This document shows, one piece after another, positions 6,069 to 6,164 of a stretch of DNA of 6,164 nucleotides. This DNA comes from an uncultured Bacteroidota bacterium (GTDB lineage Bacteria; Bacteroidota; Bacteroidia; Chitinophagales; Chitinophagaceae): contig CAIRNW010000187.1 of the NCBI GenBank assembly GCA_903879995.1, positions 1 through 6,164 on the forward strand. Reading direction: 5' to 3'. The first letter of the stretch is position 1; each line of letters opens with the position of its first letter. The notes under the pieces are model-generated. The model saw only the letters and a list, made by a program, of their open reading frames with translations, made no database searches and was not told the DNA's origin. A program made the translations under genes and the position numbers.

Positions 6069-6164
6069 TTATCGACCCATGTACACCATTAGTATTTGTA
6101 CATCACTTGGGTTGATTCCAGAAATTCTACTTGCCTGACCAAGTGTGCGCGGTTTTACTTTCAT
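6069..6164 (-). CDS. mnmG: MnmG (GidA) C-terminus, partial, runs off the window
   Basis: Translating the minus strand from the window edge to a TAA at 6071-6069 gives 31 residues containing [15 protein letters not shown] and ending LMVYMGR. The GQASRISG motif and this ending match the C-terminal helical domain of MnmG, the FAD-dependent partner of MnmE that installs the (carboxymethyl)aminomethyl group on U34 of certain tRNAs; this domain contributes to tRNA and MnmE contacts. Only the extreme 3' end is present; the edge codon happens to be ATG but is internal. The gene converges on the ATP-grasp/SET fusion with 3 bp between the stop codons. Confidence 0.88.
   Translation of the reverse strand: MKVKPRTLGQASRISGINPSDVQILMVYMGR
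6079..6103. repeat. Inverted repeat ATGTACA-N11-TGTACAT near convergent gene ends
   Basis: A perfect 7-bp inverted repeat lies inside the last codons of mnmG, 14 bp past the fusion gene stop. As RNA it could form a modest hairpin and serve as a 3'-end structure for the rightward transcript, but no T-run follows. It is the only visible terminator candidate at this junction. Confidence 0.25.

Noticed and set aside
5932..6138. 68-codon plus-strand ORF across the fusion/mnmG junction
   Set aside because: It is out of frame with the fusion's post-SET motif and antisense to the recognisable MnmG C-terminus.
1..6164. CRISPR array, IS element, tRNA or rRNA genes
   Set aside because: No regularly spaced repeats, transposase-like reading frame with terminal inverted repeats, tRNA cloverleaf or rRNA-like sequence was seen.

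Overview
The window looks like a piece of a Bacteroidota chromosome. The evidence is a DUF2480 protein (a family I know only from that phylum), a Bacteroidota-style membrane-anchored SurA/PpiD-like prolyl isomerase, a TAnnTTTG-type -7 promoter element, few clear Shine-Dalgarno sequences, and an mnmG C-terminus ending in a form typical of the phylum. I cannot place it further from sequence alone.

Layout. Bases 1-273 are AT-rich and non-coding. They hold several TATTCAC/DnaA-box-like words, a leftward-facing intrinsic terminator with no obvious gene to serve, an 11-bp tandem repeat and a likely promoter. A probable two-gene housekeeping operon follows: a 704-aa periplasmic-facing peptidyl-prolyl isomerase (274-2388) and a DUF2480 protein (2401-2910). 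After a 97-bp spacer comes a tightly packed three-gene cassette on the same strand: a small SET/post-SET protein (3008-3502, TTG start), a 380-aa D-Ala-D-Ala-ligase-like ATP-grasp enzyme (3499-4641) and a 475-aa ATP-grasp/SET/post-SET fusion (4638-6065, GTG start). The cassette genes are joined by 4-bp ATGA and GTGA stop/start overlaps. The last 96 bases are the 3' end of mnmG on the opposite strand, ending 3 bp from the fusion gene.

The cassette is the notable content. Two paralogous ATP-grasp domains and two SET domains are encoded as SET, ATP-grasp, ATP-grasp-SET with translational coupling. ATP-grasp enzymes of this fold join a carboxylate to an amine through an acyl-phosphate. SET domains transfer methyl groups from S-adenosylmethionine, normally to protein lysine. 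Together they suggest a pathway that ligates an amino acid or small amine onto a peptide, protein or metabolite and methylates it. Substrate and product cannot be read from the sequence, and no precursor-peptide gene is visible. The stand-alone SET protein has lost the GxG glycines of the SAM loop and may be a partner subunit. Both ATP-grasp domains carry Cys where Ddl enzymes have Pro in the metal-binding ExNxxP motif, so a plain 'D-alanine--D-alanine ligase' label would probably be wrong.
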